A DNA stretch of 9,244 bases, from the NCBI RefSeq assembly GCF_003286645.3, contig NZ_CP127383.2, forward strand, positions 1-9,244, given 5' to 3'. The position numbers were made by a program, and so were the translations under genes. Positions 1-4,734 of this stretch are shown in pieces (position 1 is the stretch's first letter; every line of letters begins with the position of its first letter). Origin of the DNA: Aerococcus tenax. Its GTDB lineage: Bacteria; Bacillota; Bacilli; Lactobacillales; Aerococcaceae. Under the pieces are notes generated by a model that was not told the origin of the DNA, ran no database searches, and saw only the letters and a list, made by a program, of their open reading frames with translations.

Positions 1-33
1 ATGCTAAAATATTTAGATTTACCAGGAGGAAGT

Positions 34-498
34 ATGTCAGGTAAAGTAGTTAGCTTTAAAATCAACGAAGAAAAGTATGCGATATTAAAAAAGGAAGCTG
101 ACGAAAAGGGGTTGTCGGTTGGCCAATATGTACGTCAAAAAATATTGGAAGAAGAAAAAGACGATGATGAAAGAGAATTTACGAACTTAGAGTTTAATTT
201 AAAAAATGAGGAGATAACTCAAAAACTTATACAAGCTAAAGATGAGCAAATTTCTAGTTTAAATAAACAAGTCGATACTTTACAGGATCAGTTGAGTTCA
301 GCTATGAAATCAGTGACTAAATTAGCGGATCAGCAACAACAGCTGACGTTAAGTTTACAAGAATCACTTTTTAAGATTGAGAAAGAGCCATTAAAGGATG
401 ATTATATGGCTGAAACTTCTGAAAATGCCTCAGAAAGCTCCTCAGTAAAGACTGAAAATGAAACTAAGAGCTTTTGGAGTCGTTTTTGGAGAAAATAA
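34..498 (+). CDS. RHH-like, coiled-coil plasmid protein (154 aa)
   Basis: The start is placed at ATG 34 because AGGAGG lies at 24-29, 4 bases upstream; the frame stays open to base 1, but that extension lacks a visible ribosome site. Residues 1-40 (MSGKVVSFKINEEKYAILKK, then GLSVGQYVRQKILEE) look like a ribbon-helix-helix DNA-binding fold: a short strand, then two helices. Residues about 45-115 are charged and Gln-rich with heptad-like spacing (DEQISSLNKQ, DQQQQLTLSL), predicting a coiled coil. An acidic Ser/Glu linker and a Trp-rich basic tail (SFWSRFWRK) follow. The coil and aromatic tail recall the DUF536-type accessory proteins of theta plasmids in lactic acid bacteria. A partition (ParB/ParR-like) or replication accessory role is inference. 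Another reading frame ends at TAA 42-44, so a preceding gene may overlap this start as in a two-gene par operon. Function unproven. Confidence 0.8.
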   Translation: MSGKVVSFKINEEKYAILKKEADEKGLSVGQYVRQKILEEEKDDDEREFTNLEFNLKNEEITQKLIQAKDEQISSLNKQVDTLQDQLSSAMKSVTKLADQQQQLTLSLQESLFKIEKEPLKDDYMAETSENASESSSVKTENETKSFWSRFWRK

Positions 499-551
499 TT
501 TCGTGTAATTAAAGCTAGAAGGAGTTCTGTAGATATCTTGAAGTGTATTAA

Positions 552-650
552 CAAAGAGAAAAAGAATTTGGGCTAGAAGTAACTGACTTTGAAAGCAATA
601 TCAAAAAAATGTAGGCGAATATTTTTGAAGAACTATTTCAACAAGAATAA
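552..650 (+). pseudogene. remnant of an unidentified coding sequence
   Basis: Read in the frame of base 552, this encodes QREKEFGLEVTDFESNIKKM, a TAG at 612-614, then ANIFEELFQQE and TAA at 648-650. The balanced amino-acid content on both sides of the single in-frame stop suggests a real gene that acquired a nonsense mutation. There is no start codon, and a TAA lies just upstream at 549-551, so only a fragment remains. Family not recognised. It overlaps the start of the next entry in another frame, so at most one of the two is coding there. Confidence 0.3.
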
Positions 651-840
651 AAAAATTGTCGATGTTTTTTTGCCGGTCTTACAAAAAATATTTACAAGAT
701 TGGAAAAAAATCTTGATAGAAAAACTTATCGTGAAGAATTTTTTCAAGGAAAAGAAGACGAGAAATTTTTTTCTCATGAATTAGATATGAATCAATATTT
801 TGAACAAATTAAATATGTTTATCGAAATAATTTGAAATAA
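589..840 (+). CDS. small basic hypothetical protein (83 aa), doubtful
   Basis: An open frame from TTG 589 to TAA 838-840 would encode 83 residues rich in Lys, Phe and Asn, with an amphipathic C-terminal half (VDVFLPVLQKIFTRL, TYREEFFQGKEDEKFFSHEL). No convincing Shine-Dalgarno precedes the TTG and the first 20 codons overlap a better-looking remnant in another frame. The section from about 650 to 840 has protein-like composition and may be the surviving part of a frameshifted gene. No family recognised. It lies 90 bases after the coiled-coil gene, with the remnant in between. It may be a decayed partner of that gene; I cannot tell. Confidence 0.3.
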   Translation: MKAISKKCRRIFLKNYFNKNKKIVDVFLPVLQKIFTRLEKNLDRKTYREEFFQGKEDEKFFSHELDMNQYFEQIKYVYRNNLK

Positions 841-876
841 TAAATTTGAGAAAGAAAATAAGGAACGGGTAAAATG

Positions 877-902
877 AAATCTTGTTAGGGAAATCCCTGA
901 AC
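877..902. repeat. hairpin repeat H, copy 1
   Basis: AAATCTTGTTAGGG followed by AAATCCCTGAAC. It folds as GTTAGGGA/TCCCT-g-AAC with one bulged G. A second copy at 2484-2509 shares the AAATCTTGTTAG lead and the hairpin, with different bases in the stem that still pair. Role unknown; a recombinase, nicking or protein-binding site is possible. Confidence 0.45.
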
Positions 903-916
903 CCAAGTCGAAAAAT

Positions 917-948
917 AATGAGTTTAAATAAAATTTTCAGAACTCATT
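917..948. repeat. inverted repeat AATGAGTT/AACTCATT
   Basis: Perfect 8-bp arms at 917-924 and 941-948 with a 16-base AT-rich loop, just after repeat H copy 1. No T-run follows on the plus strand, so it is not an obvious terminator. Possibly an operator or part of a larger single-strand structure. Confidence 0.4.
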
Positions 949-1015
949 TGCCGTTATTATTAAGTCATAAATCATGTAGTTGTGGAATAAAGAAAAGATT
1001 GAAATTTGTAAAAAA

Positions 1016-1063
1016 TTGACTAAATATGCTTTAAAAAACTGTACTACTTTTTAAAGCATATTG
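1016..1063 (+). promoter_or_regulatory. 15-bp palindrome straddling a possible promoter
   Basis: A perfect 15-bp inverted repeat (AATATGCTTTAAAAA at 1023-1037, its complement at 1048-1062) with a 10-base loop lies directly after TTGACT (1016-1021), a good -35. A weak -10, TGTACT at 1040-1045 with an 18-bp spacer, falls in the loop. The arrangement fits an operator over a promoter, but no downstream gene is visible. A second pair, GTCCTAC 1063-1069 and GTAGGAC 1126-1132, follows directly. The palindrome is certain; the promoter is speculative. Confidence 0.4.
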
Positions 1064-1093
1064 TCCTACAAATAAAAATTTAGCTATTAAAAC

Positions 1094-1159
1094 ATTGTTA
1101 TATCAGCATTTTGAAGTTGCCAAAAGTAGGACAAAATTTTGAAATTGCTATCACTTGTC
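1094..1159 (+). repeat. composite direct repeat R, copy 1
   Basis: ATTGTTATATCA (1094-1105) and GCTATCACTTGTC (1147-1159) frame a variable centre that ends in TTTTGAAA. Copy 2 at 1295-1362 has the same two boxes at nearly the same distance (53 versus 55 bases start to start). The first box contains TGTTATATC, close to an extended -10. Candidate centromere or protein-binding site, or a short RNA start. Confidence 0.5.
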
Positions 1160-1209
1160 ATACTTCTGAAATCGACAAAAATATAAGGAAATTGCCTAAA
1201 ATTTACTGA

Positions 1210-1380
1210 ATAATCTGTATGTATTTAATACAGAAAACGTATCTGTTTAGTACTTAATTTGTATGTAATAAGCGCGTATAAATTTATGTATAGTATTGTT
1301 ATATCAAGCTTTCTGTGTATGTATAAAGACTGTATATTTTTGAAAAATCGCTATCACTTGTCTGTATAAATTATGTAAAA
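1210..1380. repeat. TGTATGTA repeat cluster
   Basis: The octamer TGTATGTA occurs at 1216-1223, 1260-1267 and 1316-1323, among near copies (TTATGTATAG, CTGTATATTT, CTGTATAAATT). A small hairpin CTGTAT/ATACAG (1215-1220 and 1228-1233) overlaps the first. Copies are 44 and 56 bases apart. This could be a centromere or an old origin, but an AT-rich tract throws up such octamers easily. Confidence 0.3.
1295..1362 (+). repeat. composite direct repeat R, copy 2
   Basis: ATTGTTATATCA at 1295-1306 and GCTATCACTTGTC at 1350-1362, matching copy 1 about 201 bases upstream. The centre differs from copy 1, so only the two boxes and the TTTTGAAA approach to the second are conserved. Confidence 0.5.
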
Positions 1381-1456
1381 AAGAATCCCTTTGGCTCAGC
1401 CAAAGTAAGCAAAATCTAGGTGCTTTAGTACCAGCTTTTGCTATCAAGGATTCCTT
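1381..1456. other. three-way-junction structured element
   Basis: About 76 bases fold into a closed Y. The outer stem pairs 1381-1388 (AAGAATCC) with 1448-1456 (GGATTCCTT, one bulged C). Arm 1 is CTTTGGC-TCA-GCCAAAG (1389-1405). Arm 2 pairs AGCAAAA (1408-1414) with TTTTGCT (1436-1442) and continues as CTaGGT/ACCAG. It resembles structured elements such as single-strand origins or recombination sites, or a structured RNA. There is no promoter or T-run on either side, so a DNA-level role is at least as likely as an RNA. The minus strand is open for about 60 codons across it, without a good start. Confidence 0.5.
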
Positions 1457-1552
1457 ATGCTCTTTCAATATTTCAAGCAACTTCCTAACTAAATTTCTTT
1501 TTCGCTATGAAATTTATAACAATATTGACTTAGTAAAAAAGATTTTCTAATA

Positions 1553-1685
1553 AAAAAGCACGGAAATTTTCCGTACTTCTGTAAAGTATTCCTATATTTC
1601 GAACTTAGTTTCGCTATAGGAGAAAAAAACCGATGAATGAGAGCACCAGTGACTCTATGTAGAAAAAAGATTTTTATAAGACACT
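1553..1685 (-). ncRNA. structured RNA candidate S4
   Basis: On the minus strand, extended -10 TGCTACAAT (plus 1692-1700) would start an RNA near 1685. A hairpin with arms 1590-1596 and 1615-1621 (TCCTATA/TATAGGA, an inner CGAA/TTCG helix) leads to a terminator of GCACGG type with arms near 1558-1566 and 1568-1576 and a minus-strand T-run. The 5' part (TTAGTGTCTTATAAAAATC) resembles that of S5 and both carry a CTGGTG element next. No open frame of note. Function unknown. Confidence 0.45.
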
Positions 1686-1691
1686 AAAACC

Positions 1692-1700
1692 ATTGTAGCA
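1692..1700 (-). promoter_or_regulatory. extended -10 for S4
   Basis: TGCTACAAT on the minus strand, a TGn plus TACAAT extended -10. No strong -35 is seen. Confidence 0.4.
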
Positions 1701-1720
1701 TATTTTATCTTGAATTATCA

Positions 1721-1729
1721 TGTTATACT
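1721..1729 (+). promoter_or_regulatory. extended -10 of the toxin mRNA (RNA I)
   Basis: TGTTATACT, an extended -10 with no good -35. It places the 5' end near 1735-1737, so the message would begin with the AGTCGTCT segment (1735-1742) that pairs with AGACGACT at 1866-1873. Confidence 0.6.
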
Positions 1730-1767
1730 AATCAAGTCGTCTCTGACGCAAATTTATTTGCGAAAGG

Positions 1768-1793
1768 GGTGATTCACATGATCTACTTCTTTG
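1768..1793. repeat. direct repeat DRa of the par locus
   Basis: GGTGATTCACATGATCTAC then TTCTTTG. It overlaps the toxin ribosome site and start. DRb at 1934-1958 is nearly the same, with one T missing and one T-to-C change. In Fst loci these repeats give the two convergent RNAs their complementary stretches. Confidence 0.7.
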
Positions 1794-1867
1794 AGCTCTT
1801 ACTTGCCGTTACGGCAAATGTAATAAGCTACTACATTTGCAAATGGCTAGACGGCGAGGACAAATAG
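1778..1867 (+). CDS. Fst-like type I toxin peptide (29 aa)
   Basis: ATG 1778 follows GGGGTGA (1766-1772) by 5 bases and the frame ends at TAG 1865-1867. The peptide starts MIYFFELLLAVTANVISYY and ends ICKWLDGEDK: one hydrophobic membrane segment, then the KWLD motif and a short charged tail, as in small Fst/Ldr-type plasmid toxins. Such peptides insert in the membrane and kill or arrest cells that have lost the plasmid once the unstable antisense RNA decays. The ribosome site and start codon lie in direct repeat DRa, whose twin DRb (1934-1958) is transcribed in antisense in RNA II, so RNA II can pair over the start. Too short for ordinary gene callers. Exact subfamily not assigned. Confidence 0.75.
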   Translation: MIYFFELLLAVTANVISYYICKWLDGEDK

Positions 1868-1895
1868 ACGACTAGCCTTGAGCGTTGGTCACGCA

Positions 1896-1933
1896 AAAAA
1901 AGCCCCACGTTGGTTCAGAACGTGGGGCTTTTT
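1896..1933. terminator. bidirectional terminator of RNA I and RNA II
   Basis: 14-bp stem AAAAAGCCCCACGT / ACGTGGGGCTTTTT with a 9-base loop TGGTTCAGA. A- and T-runs on the two sides let it end both convergent transcripts. The loop is the likely first contact between the RNAs. Confidence 0.8.
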
Positions 1934-1958
1934 GGTGATCACATGATCTACCTCTTTG
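1934..1958. repeat. direct repeat DRb of the par locus
   Basis: GGTGATCACATGATCTAC then CTCTTTG, the partner of DRa (1768-1793). It forms the 5' part of the antisense RNA II. Confidence 0.7.
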
Positions 1959-1965
1959 TAGTTTT

Positions 1966-1974
1966 AGTATACCA
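1966..1974 (-). promoter_or_regulatory. extended -10 of RNA II
   Basis: TGGTATACT on the minus strand, without a strong -35. Confidence 0.6.
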
Positions 1975-2017
1975 TAATTCAGTTATTTATTGCATGGTTT
2001 GGATTAGAAAAGCACGC

Positions 2018-2064
2018 AAAAAACGCCACGTTGGTTCAGAACGTGGCGTTTTGGTGTTCTCTTA
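2018..2064 (-). ncRNA. orphan RNA II-like antitoxin RNA (unit B)
   Basis: Extended -10 TGTTATAAT on the minus strand (plus 2071-2079) would start an RNA of about 47-50 nt ending in a 12-bp terminator (2020-2031 / 2041-2052). The loop bases are identical to those of RNA II (TCTGAACCA on the minus strand), while the stem differs but still pairs (ACGCC/GGCGT instead of GCCCC/GGGGC). The flanks are shared too (ACCAAAA before, GCACG-like sequence after). There is no toxin frame upstream on the plus strand and the DRb sequence is missing. It looks like a truncated or repurposed duplicate of the RNA II end. Confidence 0.55.
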
Positions 2065-2104
2065 AAAAATATTATAACACAACCCCAATTTAGTTATTAC
2101 CTTG

Positions 2105-2238
2105 AAAAAAAGCACGGAGAAATTCCGTGCCTATATCCTCATACGGTCTCTATGTCTTTGTTGGCATGAGGAAGAGAGATTGGGCTGATCGGTAGGGAGT
2201 GCCCAATCAATCTAAGAGAAAGTAGTAAAAAACTACTA
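2105..2238 (-). ncRNA. structured RNA candidate S1
   Basis: On the minus strand TATAAT (plus 2245-2250) starts an RNA of about 134 nt with four hairpins: AGTAGT/ACTACT (2221-2237), GATTGGG/CCCAATC (2178-2184 and 2202-2208, a 17-base loop containing CTACCGATCAG on the minus strand), a stem of 2137-2144 with 2164-2171, and terminator GCACGGA/TCCGTGC (2112-2130) followed by seven Ts. One pair in the third stem is U-G on the minus strand but A-C on the plus strand, supporting the minus-strand RNA. S2 and S3 share the plan. No protein frame. Function unknown. Confidence 0.6.
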
Positions 2239-2345
2239 ACTCTAATTATAAGCAAATGGTTACCAGAAATGGAAGATTTTTTGAAAACACAAATAAATTT
2301 TAGCGAAAAAATTATTCTAATTGAGTAAGGACTCAGTTTTAGCTA

Positions 2346-2401
2346 TAAAACAAAACAACGTCGAGAAAAGACGTTGTTTTGTAGGATTGTTTATGTTAAG
2401 T
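2346..2401 (-). ncRNA. short RNA II-sized unit E
   Basis: On the minus strand TATAAT (plus 2408-2413), with a TTGTTT about 17 bases upstream, would give a roughly 55-nt RNA ending in an 11-bp perfect terminator stem (AAAACAACGTC 2352-2362, GACGTTGTTTT 2370-2380) with a 7-base loop and T-run. Size and plan match par antisense RNAs, but no toxin frame lies opposite and its loop differs from RNA II. Confidence 0.45.
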
Positions 2402-2483
2402 AAAAACATTATACCCCGTTGCAGATTCAAAAACAAATCTTTAGAGTTTGGATGAGTCGGGAGTACAGTCAATATATATATTT

Positions 2484-2509
2484 AAATCTTGTTAGAGAAA
2501 TTCTCTAAC
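2484..2509. repeat. hairpin repeat H, copy 2
   Basis: AAATCTTGTTAGAG then AAATTCTCTAAC, folding as GTTAGAG/CTCTAAC with a 5-base loop. Same lead as copy 1 at 877-902, with different stem bases that still pair. Confidence 0.45.
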
Positions 2510-2559
2510 ACATGGTCAAATGAACTTATTTTTTATTCATAAAGACTTTTCGCTGTCAA

Positions 2560-3170
2560 AAATTTAAAAGAAATAAGGATCAAAGAATTTTCTGTCTTAA
2601 AAATAATTTTTAGCAAAGTATTTCAAGAAGACCAAAATTTTTATCTAAAAGAAAGTTTCGGAATATATAAAAGCGTTAAAAGAAAAATAAAGGCATGGAA
2701 AATTTCTAAAGACGCAACAATAAAAATCGTTACATGAAGTTCAACAAGAGATGAATCAAATAAAAAAGAAAATGAAGAATTAAAAATACGACAAAAGAAA
2801 TTGCAGATCTCTTAGGAATTAATCGAGAAAAATATCTTGCCTAAACTAAAAAAGACTGGTAATAAAAAATAAAAAAATTAAAAGGTAAAGAAGAAAAACG
2901 GAAGTAAAAAATAAAATAATTTCTCTAGAACTGACACGCAATATTTTTTGAAAATGAGTATTATCAAAATATTATTTTAGATTTCGCCTTTTATAATTTA
3001 GAAGACTATCGAGAAAGTGAAAAATAAATAGAGAAACTCTATGAAAAAATAATCTACGTTTTATAAAGAGCTTATGGAGTTAGAAAATCAAGTAAGAGAT
3101 TTTGCTGAAGGAAATTATTATTATGATTAGAAAGTTTAGTAAAAGGAATACAAGCGATTAAAATGCATAT
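2560..3170 (+). pseudogene. tract of decayed plasmid genes
   Basis: No long frame survives, but short protein-like stretches appear in shifting plus-strand frames: EVQQEMNQIKKKMKN near 2738, TKEIADLLGINREK at about 2791-2832 (a helix-turn-helix-like motif), and KELMELENQVRDFAEG followed by NYYYD near 3070-3128. Stops and frameshifts separate them. The mixture of an HTH motif and Lys/Glu-rich helical pieces resembles accessory proteins of lactic acid bacterial plasmids. The parent family cannot be named. This explains much of an otherwise gene-free stretch. Confidence 0.35.
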
Positions 3171-3190
3171 AATTATGGTTTTGGAAGCCA

Positions 3191-3214
3191 CTTGTATATA
3201 TCTATATATACAAG
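3191..3214. repeat. perfect inverted repeat
   Basis: CTTGTATATAT, two bases, ATATATACAAG: 11-bp arms around a 2-base centre. A looser inverted repeat follows from about 3220 to 3272 (AAGCGCT-TAAA / TTTAAG-AGCGCTT). No T-run, so not a clear terminator. The rest of 3215-3390 shows no convincing gene. Confidence 0.45.
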
Positions 3215-3393
3215 AATAAAAGCGCTTAAATCGCAAAAATACCACGATATAAGTCATTTTAAGAGCGCTTACTAAGAAAATCTTTATAATATAATAAGTG
3301 TGCGGAGTGTAAGAAGTTCGTTTAATATAGCAAACGCCTCTTTCCGGGATAGTAGCCACGTTAGGCAGTAGAACACGAAAAGGGAGAAAATTA

Positions 3394-3402
3394 TGGTATA
3401 CT
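3394..3402 (+). promoter_or_regulatory. extended -10 for S3
   Basis: TGGTATACT on the plus strand, identical to the RNA II extended -10, placing a start near 3409. Confidence 0.5.
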
Positions 3403-3408
3403 CTTTGT

Positions 3409-3520
3409 AGTAATTTTTAATTACTTTCTCTAAAGACTGAGTCTTCCCGACAATGAGACTAGTCTCTCCTTTTTATCTCAAAGGGGAGGAAAAGCACGGA
3501 AATTTTCCGTGCTTTTCTGT
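3409..3520 (+). ncRNA. structured RNA candidate S3
   Basis: A plus-strand RNA of about 110 nt with the S1 plan: 5' hairpin GTAATT/AATTAC (3410-3424), a conserved linker TTTCTCTAAAGACTGA (S1: TTTCTCTTAGATTGA), a GACT-AGTCT/AGACTAGTC stem with one bulged G and a loop containing CCCGACAA, a stem CTCTCCTT/AAGGGGAG, then terminator GCACGGAAA/TTTCCGTGC and TTTTCTGTTT. It runs opposite to S1 and S2. No frame over a few codons. Confidence 0.5.
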
Positions 3521-3561
3521 TTCGGAACATAATAAAAAAAGAACTTTGTTATAGTAATTTT

Positions 3562-3620
3562 GAAGAGAGCTATTCGTGAGAAAACTAAAGTCCTATGTTG
3601 GTTTCAAACGTGGACTTTTT
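3562..3620 (+). ncRNA. short RNA II-sized unit C
   Basis: Extended -10 TGTTATAGT (3547-3555) then about 59 nt to a terminator AAAGTCC-t-ATGTT / AACGTGGACTTT (3587-3618) with loop GGTTTCA and a T-run. The hairpin resembles the par terminators (ATGTTGGTTTC-AAACGTGG here, ACGTTGGTTC-AGAACGTGG there), but here the RNA I-like sense is the transcribed one. No toxin opposite. Confidence 0.4.
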
Positions 3621-3660
3621 TACATTTAGCTAACCTTCTTGGAAACTAGGTACACATATT

Positions 3661-3788
3661 TTATCGAATTAGTTTATTTTTTTCGTAAAACGTCGATCTA
3701 CCTTTATATTTCCCGATTTGAGAAAGATAATTTAAAATGTCACCATTCCACTTTTTTCTTTTAATAGTGAATAATCAAAATTTCTCAT
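3661..3788 (-). pseudogene. Fic-family N-terminal fragment, frameshifted
   Basis: On the minus strand AAAGGAGAG (plus 3797-3805) precedes ATG at 3788-3786, and the frame reads MRNFDYSLLKEK. A one-base shift in an A-run (plus 3752-3757) then continues as KWNGDILNYLSQIGKYKG and RSTFYEKNKLIR before TAA at 3663-3661. The joined piece matches from memory the start of Fic-domain proteins with an N-terminal DUF4172-like region (F-YS-L-EKKW--IL--I---KG). The Fic catalytic HxFx(D/E)GNGR part is absent. Fic proteins transfer AMP and are often toxins, so this is a relic of a second toxin-like gene. One A short of the expected run: real decay or a slippage site. Confidence 0.5.
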
Positions 3789-3974
3789 CCCATAACCTCT
3801 CCTTTATCCCTTAATTATGTAATTTTTAGGCGATAAATCAATTGTTGTACGATTATTAACTTGTTGTAAGAACAAGTTAATATAATAATAGTATGAGGGA
3901 TAATAAGTTTGTCTAACCAATTCGTTCCAAAATATCGTAACAGGTTGAGGCTAGCAATTTGTTATAATAAATGA

Positions 3975-4035
3975 ATAGAAGAGCTCTTATATGGGCAACG
4001 CAAAAAGGAATGGATGATTAGTCCATTCCTTTTTA
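3975..4035 (+). ncRNA. short RNA II-sized unit F
   Basis: Extended -10 TGTTATAAT (3960-3968), about 61 nt, an AAGAGCTCTT palindrome, and a perfect 13-bp terminator (AAAAAGGAATGGA 4002-4014, TCCATTCCTTTTT 4022-4034) with a 7-base loop. The GCAACGCAAAAA lead resembles the CACGCAAAAA side of the par terminator. No toxin frame found in either orientation nearby. Confidence 0.5.
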
Positions 4036-4054
4036 TCCAAAAAGAAGAATAATA

Positions 4055-4255
4055 AAAAGCACGGGAGAGCTATATTTTAACTTTTGCGCCGAATGTTAAA
4101 GTCCTTGCTTTGGAGTATCAGCGCATAAGAGGCAACTATAGCTTTCCCGCGTTTCTATATAGGATATATATTTGTCCCGCTAATAAGGGAGAAAGCTGGT
4201 GTATAGAACACCAGCAGAATGGAGCTAAAATAGTATTTTTATAAAATACTAAGTT
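4055..4255 (-). ncRNA. structured RNA candidate S5
   Basis: Minus-strand TATAAT or TGTTATAGT near plus 4255-4268 would start an RNA whose 5' part is AGTATTTT/AAAATACT (4232-4250), then GCTGGTG/CACCAGC (4195-4215), TCCC/GGGA (about 4175-4190), and a 13-bp stem joining 4062-4074 with 4137-4149, before a short T-run at 4054-4058. The start resembles S4. One pair of the long stem is G-T on the plus strand but C-A on the minus strand, so the strand is not settled. Confidence 0.4.
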
Positions 4256-4378
4256 AATTATACTATAACATAGTTTATTTAGTTATCGTATATAGTAAAA
4301 CTTCCCGTACGCTAAGAAACATCTATATTTTGATTTTCGATGCTCAAATAATTTTGTAGAAGTTTACTTCCAGAAAAA

Positions 4379-4406
4379 AACACCCCTTAATTATAAGGGA
4401 TGTTTT
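4379..4406 (-). terminator. terminator hairpin, minus strand
   Basis: AACAcCCCTT/AAGGGaTGTT stem (4379-4404), loop AATTAT, followed on the minus strand by eight Ts (plus 4373-4380). The unit it ends is not identified; a weak -10 (TAAAAT) near 4415 would make another very short RNA. From 4410 to 4735 I see only short hairpins (CAGGC/GCCTG near 4480-4494, ATGAATAAT/ATTATTCAT at 4608-4642) and no convincing gene. Confidence 0.5.
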
Positions 4407-4734
4407 GAGGAAGATTTTATGAAAGGTTAAAAAATGATAATGATGTCTGCTGTAATATCAAATTATTTATCCCCATTACAGGCGGAATGCCTGTGACACC
4501 TATATTTCATAAAAGGAGTTTTAACCATTCAAATCTTATCAAGCTAATGCTTGCTATAAACCTCATAATGTCATCCTAGCAAATATATCTATTAAAATCT
4601 ATAAATTATGAATAATATTAGAGAAATAAAAAAATTATTCATCTAAGATATTTTACTAATAAGAAAATTCTAAAAAATATAGGTGAGCGGACTTCATATA
4701 ATTTATTGTTTAGTGTCTAGAGTATTTCATAAAT

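Larger units (their letters stand above)
1736..1933 (+). ncRNA. RNA I of an Fst-type par locus (toxin mRNA)
   Basis: This is a transcript of about 198 nt from the 1721-1729 promoter to the terminator hairpin at 1896-1933. Features match the known par RNA I design: a 5' end (AGTCGTCT, 1735-1742) complementary to AGACGACT at the toxin stop codon (1866-1873), a stem-loop CGCAAA/TTTGCG (1747-1762) just before the ribosome site, the toxin frame, and a terminator stem whose loop (TGGTTCAGA) can meet the antisense RNA. In pAD1 par such folding delays toxin translation; the same role here is inferred from layout. Confidence 0.7.
1896..1959 (-). ncRNA. RNA II antitoxin of the Fst-type par locus
   Basis: On the minus strand, extended -10 TGGTATACT (plus 1966-1974) starts an RNA near 1959 that reads back through DRb into the shared terminator, about 64 nt long, the usual size of par RNA II. 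It carries the complement of DRb and therefore pairs with DRa over the toxin start. Its terminator loop (TCTGAACCA) is complementary to the RNA I loop. Confidence 0.7.

Noticed and set aside
1290..1490. Minus-strand frame of about 60 codons across the three-way-junction element
   Set aside because: No ATG and no clear ribosome site, and its codons are imposed by the palindromic arms; kept only as a caveat on that element.
3072..3359. 95-codon hydrophobic frame on the minus strand
   Set aside because: It starts at GTG without a ribosome site, runs through several palindromes and lies opposite decayed plus-strand coding pieces; its hydrophobic look comes from AT-rich antisense.
3300..3371. 23-codon frame from GTG
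   Set aside because: No ribosome site; the amino-acid mix is unremarkable.
2105..4260. CRISPR array or tracrRNA
   Set aside because: The repeated hairpins are few, unevenly spaced, in both orientations, and lack equal spacers or an anti-repeat; no cas gene is present.
4434..4496. 20-codon plus-strand frame MIMMSAVISNYLSPLQAECL after AAAGG
   Set aside because: The start and weak ribosome site are plausible, but the peptide matches no small toxin or pheromone pattern I know, and a hairpin overlaps its stop codon.
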